Of a stretch of 64,000 nt of DNA, positions 39,270 through 50,875 are shown piece after piece (within the stretch, counting starts at the first letter, position 1; each line of letters begins with the position of its first letter). The stretch comes from Adenanthera pavonina (taxonomy: Eukaryota > Streptophyta > Magnoliopsida > Fabales > Fabaceae). A program made the position numbers and the translations under genes. The notes under the pieces were generated by a model that saw only the letters and a list, made by a program, of their open reading frames with translations, was not told where the DNA came from and made no database searches. The DNA is taken from contig JAIVEN010000012.1 in NCBI GenBank assembly GCA_026686845.1, forward strand, positions 21,702,501-21,766,500, in the 5' to 3' direction.

Positions 39270-39480
39270 AGTAGTTGATACGGCGCTCCTCACTATTTTA
39301 ATTTGGTCTTCTGAAAGAAATGGAATGGTATTGGCTGATTTGCTTTGTACGAATTGGTTTCTTTGTTTATCTTTACCCCTTTTTTTCTTCTTTTCTGAAC
39401 CTATTTGTGTTGGTGTTAGTTGGTTGATGTATTTGATTTGGTTTGGTATTAATAAAATTAACCTTTTTTTGGAAAAATAA
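39270..39480 (+). mobile_element. Possible LINE 3'-end remnant
   Basis: A short frame contains 'SERNGMVLADLL', similar to the R-x-x-N-x-x-A-D-x-L closing motif of plant L1 RNase H. It is followed by a T/G-rich tail and AATAAAATTAACC, as at the 3' ends of some plant LINEs. The evidence is weak and no reverse transcriptase is present. Confidence 0.3.
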
Positions 39481-39938
39481 AAGTTTAAAGAACGATGCTA
39501 TTCATTGGCTCGGATTCTATGCACATGCACTATTCCTCATTCCTCGGTAGGAACTTCGTCTTAGAATAGAATTCTCACCTCCTATTCCTGGCTGCTAGCC
39601 GGTAATTTTCAATAGAAGTTGTTCCTTTATTTAAAGGAAAAAAAAAAAAGAAAAACAAAGGAGAGGAATTAGGAGGAGAAACGTGGAATTTAGGAATAAC
39701 CCAAATGTTAGAAAACTTATGCTTCTTTTAAAATAAAAAGTAATAACATATTTTGAATGTCCAAAACTAGATTTCAATTGCTCAAATGAACCTGTACATT
39801 ATTAAGGAGGTGCAGGAGATCCAAAAATGCACAAACTTCCATACTAAACTACCATAAGAAAAGCTCTTGACTGATATTTAAGCATTTACTATCAAGTTGA
39901 GTGATATTGGATTCTGGGAAAGCTGGAAAGTGATTCAG

Positions 39939-40415
39939 TCATATATGGCACTCATCTAAACGGCTTTTATGCAGTTGAAATGCAGGGTTAACCCAAGCTC
40001 CACAGCTGCACTGCATACCTGCCCAGTTGAAGTAACCCAAACGAGCATTGCAACCCATACAGAGCAGCTTTTCCTCTACATGACCCTCGTGAACTGTCAT
40101 GTGAATCAATATCAATAAAAATGTCAGTATGAAGAATAAAGAGGAATCCTATGGCAACTAAATAACAAAGGATTGAAACTTATAAACACCTGCTTGCATC
40201 CACTTCATCGGCTCGACAAATACTGAGGTGCAGTCGGCTGGTTGTTTTTCCACTTCCACGCTTCTTTTTTTCCATTTGAAACTTGATTCTCCTTTTCCAC
40301 GCTCATGGGAAACAATGTTCTCCTCTGATGCAACAATTCTTCGGCATTTCTTACACCGGTAAATAACTTGGGATTTTTTTGGGGTTTCCGACTCAGAGTT
40401 ACCAGGTTCAGCCAT
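39939..40415 (-). CDS. Stand-alone YVH1/DUSP12-type zinc-binding domain protein (inactive DSP-like, At4g18593 type)
   Basis: Two exons, 40415-40190 and 40093-39939, join at a GT-AG intron in frame to give 126 residues. The sequence starts with a Ser/Glu-rich tail, then YRCKKCRR (Cys21, Cys24) with His37. Exon 2 supplies LLCMGC (Cys87, Cys90), a GYFNW block, CSC (Cys104, Cys106) and a terminal Phe-Gln-Leu-His-Lys-Ser-Arg stretch. That order is the C-terminal zinc-binding domain of YVH1/DUSP12. The phosphatase domain with its HCxxGxxR loop is absent, as in Arabidopsis At4g18593 ('probable inactive dual specificity phosphatase-like'). In yeast the zinc domain of Yvh1, not its phosphatase activity, is what releases Mrt4 from pre-60S ribosomes. 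A role in 60S maturation is therefore a reasonable inference, not shown here. The gene's promoter and leader intron lie in the left arm of a large inverted duplication. Confidence 0.88.
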
Positions 40416-41014
40416 TTGGATTAACTGATAAATTCCTGCAAGCTTAAAAGCATATCACAAGACAACATGGAACTTAATATGATTTTCCAATAGTTATTCA
40501 TCCAGGCATAGCCAAACAAATGAAGTTAAAAAGAAATAAGGGGTGAAAGAACAAAAAACATGCAACAAATTAGCAAGTACAGTCACACAAAAATTTCTCT
40601 GGATAAGATGGTAGTTCCTTCTTGGTTCATGCTCATTAGCTCTATCTGCTTCTTTGCACAGTTACTCGTTTAAGTTAGAACAACAACTTCTTGAGTAACC
40701 CATAGTTCATTATGTTTTAATGCTATTATGTCCATGACAAAGTACTTTTACTTTGATTAACTAGGATGTAATCTGTATTTAGGAAGATATGAGTAACAAT
40801 TAGCAAACCGATCATTGCTACGTTAAGCCGTTAGAGGTACTTGTTAAAACTGGAGTGGAATAGGAGATGACAAACTGACAAAATAGAAAGTTGTAGAGCC
40901 ATTGGATGTTCATGTGAGTAACGAAAGCAAACACTAAAAAGTGAAAGGAAATTTATTTAGAGTTCCAAGCATTCCTCATCTAGGAATCAATCCTAACCAT
41001 CTATGTAAGCTTTG

Positions 41015-41047
<33 letters not shown>

Positions 41048-42112
41048 GTAGGTATAAGAATATACATAGATTACTAGAATACATAAGTAAAAGGCTTCCT
41101 CCTTCAGATCAATACAGGGAGTCCTAGTTAGCTTACCTAGGCTCAACCTCCCACCTCAAAGACACCTAAATAAATGGCGCCATGTAGGTGAGTCTCAGTT
41201 TTCACAAGGCAGAAAATTTATTCAAACGCATTTGCAAGATAAACCTTTAGAAATATATGTTTGTTTTCTCTCTCTCTCACACATACACCCCATGTGACCA
41301 CTCTCATTCTTCAAATTAAACATATATAAACCCTAAATTGAACACATCTAAGAGTAGTTATACCCTCAATACTTTTTTCACACACAAAGAAAAAAGCTCT
41401 AGGTGAAATTTTTACAAATCTTGTTATGCAATCATTATTACAACTACTATATGACAACCACATTGCAAATAATATTGGCGTAAAATAAATGCAATTGAGA
41501 GGGATGAATGAGGTTGGGGATCCTATAACTTATAACTCCTTGTATATATATTGCCACTGGTATCGCCAACAAATCCTTCGGAAAGCTCAGGCTACACCCA
41601 GAGTGCTAGTTTAGCTAATACATGACCTTTGAAGAGTATACTCTAAGTGAGCCAACAAAAAGTTAAGGTGAATGCATATGATATGATCAATATGAAGTTA
41701 CATAGTTGTATTGTTCAATTGTTTGTTGCCCTAACATTGTTTCCAACACCAATCATATTCACAAAATTAGTATAGCACAAAAACACCTATACCCCCATTA
41801 AACTTATTTTCTCTTGTTGGAATGCTTAATTTTAGATATTGTAATCAACTTTTGATGGCTCAAAAAAAAAAGAAAAATCAACCTTTAAGATTTTCACAAA
41901 AATAGAAAATGGATTGCCTAATTTGATGCTAGAATTATCTAAACAAAGACAAGAAGATTAAAAAGAAATCAGAAATCAAGAGAAAGAGTGTTTTACTTGT
42001 GGTAGAGTAAGGGAGTTCCGTCTCCACTTTTGAACACCAACAACACCCTACGAATGCTTTCTCTTATCCGTCACTTCTATGAAATCCAAACTCTGATTGG
42101 GTCTATATAAAG
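40416..42112 (-). promoter_or_regulatory. Promoter, 5' leader exon and leader intron of the zinc-domain gene
   Basis: On the minus strand, a TATA box (TTTATATAGAC) is at about 42102-42112. A leader exon runs from about 42078 to 41997, ending at a GTAAAA donor. An acceptor (GCTTGCAG) at about 40436-40443 places a second leader segment (40435-40416) directly before the ATG. The inferred intron is about 1.56 kb. No other start or coding sequence is present between. Most of this unit (40661 to about 42243) is what has been duplicated in inverted orientation. Confidence 0.6.
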
Positions 42113-42243
42113 TATGGAATATGAAGCTGGCAAGATTTATTTTAGTATTCTCATCATCATCTTAGCTTACCCACTTCTAAGCGGAGATAGGGTATTATTC
42201 TACACCAAGCAGAGATAGGGTATTTTGCGAGGCTAGTGAGATC
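40661..42243 (-). repeat. Left arm of a 1.6-kb inverted duplication
   Basis: This segment pairs with the reverse complement of 42807-44403 along its whole length, with substitutions and small indels. Outer end: GTTACTC...AGTTAGAACAACAACTTC at 40661-40690 matches its complement at about 44370-44403. Inner end: TATTTTGCGAGGCTAG at about 42220-42235 matches its complement at about 42812-42830. It carries the TATA box, leader exon and most of the leader intron of the zinc-domain gene. Confidence 0.92.
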
Positions 42244-42249
42244 ATAAGA

Positions 42250-42605
42250 ATCTATTGCTCATGCAATTTGGGATCCTCATTTTGGTCATCTGGTTGTGGA
42301 AGCTTTAACTTGAGGGGCTGCTCTCAGCCCAATAAATATCACTTATTCTAGTGTTTATCAGTTGTGGTATACAATCAATCTACATATTAATGGGGATCTT
42401 TAGACTGGAGCTCTTTTTCTATTATTTCTTTCTGCCATATCCTTAATAGCAAGCTAGCTACACCTACAACCGAAATGGAAATCGAGCGTTTTGTGATTTA
42501 AGAATGCCAAATCCCACATCAATAATCATTTGCTAGGACTATTTGGAGTCAGTTCCTTGGCTTGGACAAGACATTTAGTCCATGTCGCTATTCCTGGATC
42601 CAAGG
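42250..42605 (+). pseudogene. psaB: Nuclear copy of a plastid psaB fragment
   Basis: Read in one continuous frame from 42254, the translation follows photosystem I P700 apoprotein A2 (psaB) from 'IAHAIWDPHFG' to 'GVSSLAWTRHLVHVAIPGS' without any indel. It is interrupted by four stops. Three fit C-to-T or G-to-A changes from plastid codons (CGA to TGA, TGG to TAG, TGG to TGA), the decay expected for methylated nuclear DNA. It covers only about 115 codons of the 734-residue protein. It is an untranslated NUPT fragment in the spacer between the arms of the inverted repeat. Confidence 0.88.
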
Positions 42606-42606
42606 G

Positions 42607-42800
42607 AGGATTGAACCCAAATGAAGTTCAGAGCATCTTTCAAAGAAAAAAGAACGAATGGATCTTGTATGATTTCCAAGAAATTCTTCAAATTGTTTCG
42701 AAAGCAGATGATTATTCATCTTCTTCTCACATTCCGTGAATAGCCGGGACATAAAGGAATATCCAGAAAGGCATTTAGGGAATTGCTTTGATTCCATCTC
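42607..42800 (-). pseudogene. ycf2: Nuclear copy of a plastid ycf2 fragment
   Basis: On the minus strand the translation 'FPKCLSGYSFMSRLFTE' and the following 'NHLLSKQFEEFLGN' match a stretch of the plastid Ycf2 protein with scattered substitutions. About 65 codons remain of a protein over 2000 residues long. It is fused directly, in opposite orientation, to the psaB fragment. The two genes are not adjacent in plant plastomes, so the fusion was made during or before nuclear insertion. No functional product is expected. Confidence 0.85.
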
Positions 42801-42806
42801 TGAGTT

Positions 42807-44403
42807 ATCTAGCTAGCCTCGCAAAATACCCTATCTCTGCTTGATGCAGAATAATACCCTATCTCCACTTAGAAGTAGCTAAGCTAAGATCATCTCCGCT
42901 TATAAGTGGGTAAGCTAAGATGACAATGAGGATACTAAAATAAATTTAGCTTGCTTCATATTCCATACTATATATAGACCCAAGCAGAGTTTGGATTTCA
43001 TAGAAATGATATATAAGTGAAAGCATTCCTAGGGCATTGTTGGTGTTTAAAATTGGAGACGGATCTCCCTCATTCTGCCACAAGTAAAACACTCTTTCTC
43101 TTGATTTTCAATTTCTTTTTAATCTACTTGTCTTTGTTTAGATAATTCTAGCATCAAATTAAGCAATCCACTTTCTATTTTTGCAAAAATCTTAAAGGTT
43201 TTTTTTTCCACCATCAAAGGTTGATTACAATATCTAAAATCAAGCATTCCAACAAGAGAAAATAACTTTAATGGGGGCATAGGTGTTTCTACGCTATACT
43301 GATTTTGTGAATATTATTGGTGTTGGAAACAACATTAGGGCCAAAAACAATTGAACAATACAACAATGCAAGTTCTAATTGACCATATGCATTTACCTTA
43401 ACTTTGTATTGGCTCACTTAGAATGTACTCTTCAAACTTTATATTAGCTCACTTAGAATGTACTCTAGTTAAACAAGCACTTTGTGTGTAGCTTGAGCTT
43501 TTTGGAGGATTTGTTGGCACATACTAATAGCAATATATATACCAAAAAGTTATGAGTTATAAGAACCCCAGCCTTATTCATCTCTCTCAAATGCTTTTAT
43601 ATTACTCCAATATTATTCTCAATATGGTTGTCATATAGTAGTAGTAATACTGATTGCATAACAAGATTTATAAGAATTCCACCTAGAGCTTTTTGCTTTT
43701 TGTTTGTGAAAAAAGTACTGTGAGTATAACTACTCTTAGATGTGTTCAATTTAGGGTTTACATATGTTTCATTTGAAGAATGAGAGTGGTCATATGGGTG
43801 TGTGGATGTATGTGTGTGTGAATGAGAGAGAGAGAGAGAAGACAAACATGTATTTCTGAAGGTTTATCTTGCAAGTGCATCTGAATAAACCTTCTACTTT
43901 GTGAACACCGAGACTCACTTACATGGCATCATTTATTTAGGTGTCTTTGGGGTGGAAGATTGAGCCTAAGTAAGCTAAGTAGGACTCCCTGTGTCAGTTT
44001 GAAGGAGGAACCCTTTTGCTTATGTATTCTAGTAATCTATGAATGTTTTTATACCCACTCTGTGTGTGTGTATCAAAGCTTACATAGCTGGTTAGGATTG
44101 ATTCCTAGATAGGGAATGCTTGGAACTCCAAATAAATTTCCTTGCACATTTTAATGTTTGCTTTCATCACTCACATGAACATCCAATGGCTCTACAACTT
44201 TCTATATTGTCAGTTTATCACCCTCAATCCACTCCAGTTTTAATAGATACCTCTAAAGTCTAATGTAGCAATAATCAGTATGCTAATTGTTACTTGCATC
44301 TTCCTGAATATAGATTAATCCTAGTTAATCAAAGTAAAAGTATTAAAACATAATGAACTATGGGTTACTCAAGAAGTTGTTGTTCTAACTTCAATGAGTA
44401 ACT
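42807..44403 (+). repeat. Right arm of the inverted duplication (promoter copy)
   Basis: Inverted copy of 40661-42243, about 14 bp longer. It contains extra local duplications, for example two 'GCTCACTTAGAATGTACTCT' blocks near 43415-43465 where the left arm has one. It carries copies of the TATA box, leader exon and leader intron but stops about 245 bp short of the position corresponding to the ATG, so no coding exon came with it. The minus frame 43597-43845 is chance. Confidence 0.92.
42969..43083 (+). promoter_or_regulatory. Duplicated, outward-facing promoter and leader exon
   Basis: TATATATAGACC near 42969-42980 corresponds to the TATA box of the zinc-domain gene, and the leader exon copy ends at a retained GTAAAA donor at 43084. 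Both core signals survive. If active, it would start a transcript running right, away from the zinc-domain gene, into sequence with no recognised exon. Confidence 0.5.
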
Positions 44404-47079
44404 ATCAAAGGTAGCTCTATATATCCTAATTAGATTGAAACATGTATTGTCACTCATATACACCAACTCCCAAAGGTGTCTTCTTACTATGGAAGTTAAG
44501 AGTGTAGGATTGATGCCTTAACCTTCTATTGCTCAATAGGGACACACTGTACATCCAATTCACAAACATTATGTTCATAGCAAGAACAATCATTAACCAC
44601 GTAAGCATATTATGAGAAAGCATCTCATCTTCATCTTCATCCATAATTGTAGTGTTCAATAGTTTCATGTTAACATAATTATACATAATCACACTAGAAA
44701 ACCGAAAAGGAGTACTACTAGTGTGTGTGTGTATATATATATAAATATATATGACTTGCAATAAAAAATCAAATGCCTTGCAAATTTATATCTATAAATG
44801 TAGTCAATAGTTTCAGATTCATTGTATTTTTCAAACCAAACAATAAAGTCCACTTTACAGCCTTGCAACACATCCCTCGTGTTGAACTCCAAACACAACA
44901 ACTATCATTGCACAGCTCCCTCTAATTTCCTCTAAATACAAATAATCCATGTTACCTTTTCCACAATATCATCTAACTTGCTGATCATTTTATATTACTT
45001 ATTATAATGGTTTCCTAACTTATTTTATATTCATGAAATTAAATTTATCATGTTACAAGACAACTAAAGCAGTTTCTTGTGAAATAGAATGTGAATTCTA
45101 TCTTCCATGATATAGTAATTTAGAATGAAAGCTACGTGTGAGGAGAGAGTGAGAGTAAAGGAGTAAATTGAGCAAAGGAAAATTAGAATGAAAGGTGATA
45201 TGTGTGTGTGTGTATATATTGCATTGCATGATACAATCGAGTAGAAAGTAAAAGCATGAAATGAAAAGAACAGGAGGGGCCAAAGTGATATATATAGGAG
45301 ATATTTGCAATTGAAAATCAATCCTCATAACTTGTTTATGTGGACAACACAACACAATTCCAAGACCACCCAAACCCCCACATCATCCCTCACTTCATTC
45401 ACTTCCTCCGGTCAACATCTTCAAATGCTCATCTCAACTCAAATGGTGGAATTGGCCAATTTCCCCACAAAAACTCGTTATTTATTTCCATAAGCAATTC
45501 ATCACAACCAGATAAAAGAAAGGGTGATTGTGTATGATCGCCATATCTTTTACATAAGCCTTGATTATGTAAAGGTATGAAAAAAGGTACAAATAGGGAC
45601 TAGTTTGGAAGATTCTATATTTGTGGTGACCAGAGGAGTTATTCTCCACTTGATTGCGTCATTGCTGCCTCCATCAATTCTTCCTCTCAATAACCCAAAC
45701 CCTGCCCTCTCAATTCAATTTCACTTCAAATTGACAAGATTGCAGTATGCAAAATCGCCTCACTGCAGCTTCCTCATATCAACATTTTCTTGTCCACCAT
45801 GTTTCCATTTTAAAATGCTCTTGTCAGAATCCATATATACAAATTAAATAATAATTCTTTTATTAAGAAACATATATCTAACCCTTAACATAAGCTTAGG
45901 TCTTTTCTTTATTAGGGTTGGGCGGTTGGTTGATTCTTAGAGAAGCCTTTTTCTTCCACTTGATTCTCATCCCCTACTTCTATGGGCATAGAGAAAACCA
46001 TAACAATCTGAATTCTCTAAGTACTAACTATACTATTTCATAATTCATCATTATAAGCCACCTAGTTCATTTAGCAAAACACGATAACTTGTTACTTCAT
46101 ATTAAAAGCATCAATAATCAAAATCAAATATGAGACTCCTCAAGAAGTCCAATCATTTAACTTTCACATTACTTTTGCAACTCAATTATTCATAAATCAA
46201 CATTCACAAGCTTCCTATAACATATCAAACTTACTTCAAGGAACTTATCTCATAACTTAACTCATTACTAATAACCATAAGCTTGCTCTTGCCTCCAATT
46301 ATTTCCAATCCAATACTCAACATTCTTTCTTTAACGTAATACATTTTAAATACTTAAATTCTTAGCTAATATTTCCAGCAAGATTGAAGACAACATCTTT
46401 AATGCTTTATACACTAACATCAAAGTTGAATAGCTCATAATTTAAAATCTAATCAAGGTTTAGACTAATCATAGCAAACTAACAGTGTTGATTATAACTC
46501 TTCTTCCATTTCAAGCATTTTATCAAATACTTGGAGTGCACTAGCTAACATAATCATCAAATACATATTCTTCCCTTAGAATCCTTTCTCCCAACAACAC
46601 ACAAGCATGTATTAAGAACTAATATCCACTAATAGAAGCAATTACACCAGCCACAAGAATTTCTCAACTCTAGTTCAATAAGATACTTAAAAGAGATGTG
46701 AGGCAATAATTCTAATTATGTACATGTAAAGAATTTATTTTTAAAAACAGAGGTGACATTACCAACCAAACGAACAAGACTATGCAATATCAAATTTGGT
46801 AGATACCCTTTAGTTTCATGCTGAAATTTAGGAAAAGAAAAATGGGGGCTCATAAGTCCATTCTTTCAAGAATTAGGGAAAGAAATTTAGACTAATTAAC
46901 AAGAAAATTTCCTTGATTTTCGCCTAAAACACCATCTGGAATTTCTCCCCTGTTTTAACAGCAAAACTGGTCCAAATCTGTTTGGGAATGAATACATGCT
47001 TCAAGGAATTATTTGACAACTAAAATGGTGGAGAGATACCCAAAACTTTTGAACAAAATCAGAGGGAAACACAATGGAA
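44404..47079. other. Gene-free intergenic DNA beyond the right arm
   Basis: Less AT-rich and more complex than the flanks, but every frame is short and unrecognised (for example 44450-44761 and 45064-45373 minus, 45305-45537 and 45605-45847 plus). Contains GT/TA microsatellites near 44719-44750 and 45200-45220. May include part of a transcript from the promoter copy at 42969. No coding exon can be assigned. Confidence 0.45.
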
Positions 47080-47300
47080 GGTAAAGCTGCAGATTTTAGT
47101 GAGTTTAAAGCATCATACCCGCTTGAACAGAGAGGAAGACGGAGACAGAACTTCAGCCAAGTGAAACCACCGACTAATACAAACGTTTGTGAACCACCAC
47201 CATGCCGGAGATGGAGTGTTTTGCTAGAACCGAATCTGAAGTTCTTCTAGGGCCGGGAAAGATGCAGGAAACGGGAAAAAAATGAGAGGCTTCGAGGCTG
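47080..47300 (-). other. Orphan 5'-leader-like segment
   Basis: A GC-richer island in AT-rich DNA. Read on the minus strand it has the look of a plant first exon: CT-rich words, then GTTCAAGCGG followed by a GTATGATG donor-like site near 47121. No coding sequence follows on that strand for several kilobases. It could be the first exon of a non-coding transcript or of a gene lost through rearrangement. Confidence 0.35.
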
Positions 47301-49961
47301 CTTGGTCGCTGCCAATATTAAAATGATAAGGGTTGAGTGGGCATTTTATTGTTGAAATCTGAAATAAAAAAATGGAGAGGATATCTTTTGCCCAACTTCA
47401 AGCCCAAAACCTTCACTTTTCTAAACCAAGTTTTTTTCAACCATTCTAAACCAGGTTGATAACCACCAAGTGCCTGTTGGTTTTATGTAAAAACTTGGTT
47501 TTAATAGTTATAGTTAATAGTAGTGCATGAACATGGTTTACGGATAAGCAAAAGAAGAGCTTCTTGGTTCTCTCAGTTATATTTATTTTAAAGTGTGATA
47601 AAAATACACCAATAAAAATAAGAAAAAAATTGAAAAATTGAAAAAAATAAAATTTTCATAAAATTTTACCTATATAATAACTAAAATGTCTCTTCAAAAT
47701 TTTAATCTCCATATACTATAATTTGTAAGAAAATGTTACACCAGATATATTATGTTTCCAATTAAATAAATGTTAATTAAATTATAGTTCAAGTAAATTA
47801 AATTAATCATGAGATAGAGTTTAAGTTTAATTTGAAGAAAAATTATGAGTTTTGTCAAAATCAATTTTCAAATAAGTTATCCAAATATAAACACATTAGT
47901 TTAAAACTAATTTTTATCATAATTATGTTATAAAATTAATTGTACCGAAACTCATTTTTAGCTAACTAAAAACCGAACTAGCAATCACAGTGGGAATTAC
48001 TTATAGGATAATATTTCTAAAGGAAATTTAATCTTGATAACAGAGTTTTACGAATAGTATTTTTCTATTTTTAAAATTAATTTTAATGAAAAATTAAAAT
48101 CTTCCATATAATCTTAACTTCCGTTCCTCCTTATCTATTTATTTTTATTTTAGATCTTCTAAGTAATTTTAATTTTATAATTCAGTTGACTACCTATCAT
48201 TATTTTTGAAATTATTTTTTTATTGAACTCTTAATATCTATTATTTAATTTTATATCTATTCAATAATATCATATTTATATTTATTAAAATTTTAATATG
48301 TCCCGTGCATCCACCAGAAGATACAATCTACCTTGTTTTAGTTTAAAACTATGAAGTATCAATACTTAAAAAAATATAGATACACCATTCACGATATGAT
48401 ATGGTACTCATATAGTACTTGTACATACATATTTATCTATACCACTTTGCACATATATGTATTGCTTTAAATTTTTATAATAAAATAGAAACATTTAAAG
48501 TTATTATAAATATTTTATAGTTTATTTAACATAATACTATATTTTTTAAAATATTTAATACTTATTTTTCTTTTAGTAAGTAGATTTATTAATTATATAT
48601 ATAAATAATTACATAAATAATATTATATGTATAAATATTTTCATACTAGTATTCTAAAATTTTAAAAAATATCATATTTTTCATATTGTACCATATCATA
48701 TACACGTACCTGTATTAATATTATATAGATTTAAAACAATCTTCTGTAAACATAAACTCTCCAAAATTTCAAGGTTTTAACTTAATTGAACCAATCCTTC
48801 CAAACATAGAATTATTTATTTGTTCACTAATTTACTAGTCATTACACTTGTACTTCTGAATTAATTAATTATTTATCATATTTATTTATTTATTTTTGCT
48901 GGTCGTGACACGCTCCCACGCTATCACCTTCTTGACATTTTCCGTCCCTACATATAACTCCACTCATGTATGTCATGCTTCACTTACAGCTTTAGATCTT
49001 ACTACTACTTGCTTCAAGTACCTTCAACCTCCCTACCTTTGTTGTTTGATCAGCATGCAACATTAAAAGCATTTAATCCTCAGTAATCAAAAATAGAAAA
49101 AATAAATAAATAAATTTGCCCTCATCAAAACGAACATACATATCTATGGGTAAATTAACCTGGCAAGCAAAAATAGAAAGAAAAAAAAATTAAATTTCCT
49201 CATTAAAGTGAAAAAATTAAGCATTAATCGATCCATCAAATATAACTAAAATCTCACGTATTCCCTCTTCAAATTTAACTCATTTTAAATGGGTTTTGAA
49301 TTCACATCAACAAATCATAAGCCACAACTCTATAGCATGAGTGGAAGGATATGCTTTGCATTATCTGAGATAGTTAACAAAACTAAGATACGGCTTTTAT
49401 TATTATTATTATTAAACCGGGGTTTTCTTTTGGAATATATACTTCTTTGCATGTGATACACATCGTATGCGAACAATCAAAGATGGTTTATGTTCGAGTG
49501 GAAAGCACAGACATAGAAGAGCAATCACCAAAAAATTGGAAGAGCGATTTCTATTAAGCAAAATCAAAGAACAAGATAAGAATTACTGAATGCTACAATC
49601 AAGAATGGAGTATTCTGTGACTAGATTTCTCTATCCACTAGCTTCTAGCGTCGTCGATCGTGCGGGTAGTTTCCTCTCTTCATGCAGTTGCTCAACGTTA
49701 CAGTTTTTCAATGAAGGATAGAGAGTGTCGAAGAAAATGGATGATGTAGGTGTAATTTTTTTATAAAGGGTATTTTGGTCTTTTTGTTTGTATATAATCC
49801 TGATTACATGAGTTTTTGGATATAAAATTATTTACATATTAATTTATAATCAATTTTATACATATAATCTAAATTATATAAATTTTGATGAACCAAACAC
49901 GATCACGTGATATTACATCGTTGCCATGTAAAGAAACAAAAAGGTGTGAGAAAATTGGAGT
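47301..49961. other. AT-rich intergenic DNA
   Basis: No gene or element boundary recognised. Confidence 0.5.
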
Positions 49962-50049
49962 GAAAAATCATTTTCCACTCCTCTTCCAACCTTCCACCTT
50001 TCATTCAAAAATCATTTTCCACTCCACTTCCAACCTTCCACCTTTCATA
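49962..50049 (+). repeat. 44-bp tandem duplication (two copies)
   Basis: The unit AAAAATCATTTTCCACTCC continuing to CCACCTTTCATTC occurs at 49962-50005 and 50006-50049 with one base difference. The 78-codon frame at 49885-50121 spans it and is not a recognised protein. Confidence 0.85.
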
Positions 50050-50875
50050 ATTGCAATTAATGCTCTTATATCAAATCCAATCCTTCATTATTTATTTGTC
50101 TTACCTTTATTATTTTTATAAATTTCAAATCTTAAAAGTATTTGAAAATCTAGAGAAATTTATATCCTTATAATATGATTACCGTTGTGAAATTGTTTTT
50201 AGGATTTTTCTATTTTTATTTTTTTATTTTATTTTTTTGACTTAAAATTGAATTAAACCCAAATGAAAATTATTTAAAAGTTGAAAAAAATTATTTGTAT
50301 TTTTAATATATTTGAACAAAATACAGTGTTTACGCATAGATATATTCAATATAAAAAAGATATTTAGTTTTCTTTTTTAATATGCTTAATAAATAGGATT
50401 TAATATTGAGTATCTAAGCTAGTTATGAACAATCTTCTATTATATTTATAATAATAATAATAATCTTATTTAAATGCTACAAGTGATGTTTTAAAATTGT
50501 GACAAGTGACACTTTAAATTAGCAATAATTTATGTTATTGTAACTTTCACTTATTGTATTTATCTTTAAATTTCAATTTTATTTGATTTTGTTCAACTCA
50601 ATATAAATTTGAATTCAATATATGTATTTAATTTAATATAATTTAATTAATATTGATAAAATATAAAATTCAGATCAAAATATAGTGCTTCTAAGTGTGT
50701 TTGTATATTCATAGAAGAACATATAAAGAATATTATCATAAAGAAATGTATATAAAGACTATTTTTTTTTTTTGTGAAACAAAGAGTGAAGAGATTAACA
50801 AGAAAAAGAAAGAAACAAAAACAAAGTGAACATAATAGACACTCAGTTAAACACTAACGTATATAAAGATTATGA
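50050..50875. other. AT-rich intergenic DNA
   Basis: Nothing recognised. Confidence 0.5.

Noticed and set aside
42530..42797. Open frames of 69 codons on both strands as candidate small genes
   Set aside because: They are a psaB fragment on the plus strand and an ycf2 fragment on the minus strand; both are partial plastid copies without starts, promoters or full domains.
40661..44403. Inverted repeat as a foldback transposon or long-TIR element
   Set aside because: The arms contain the leader and promoter of the adjacent host gene, no target duplication is seen at the outer ends, and the core is plastid DNA rather than transposon sequence.
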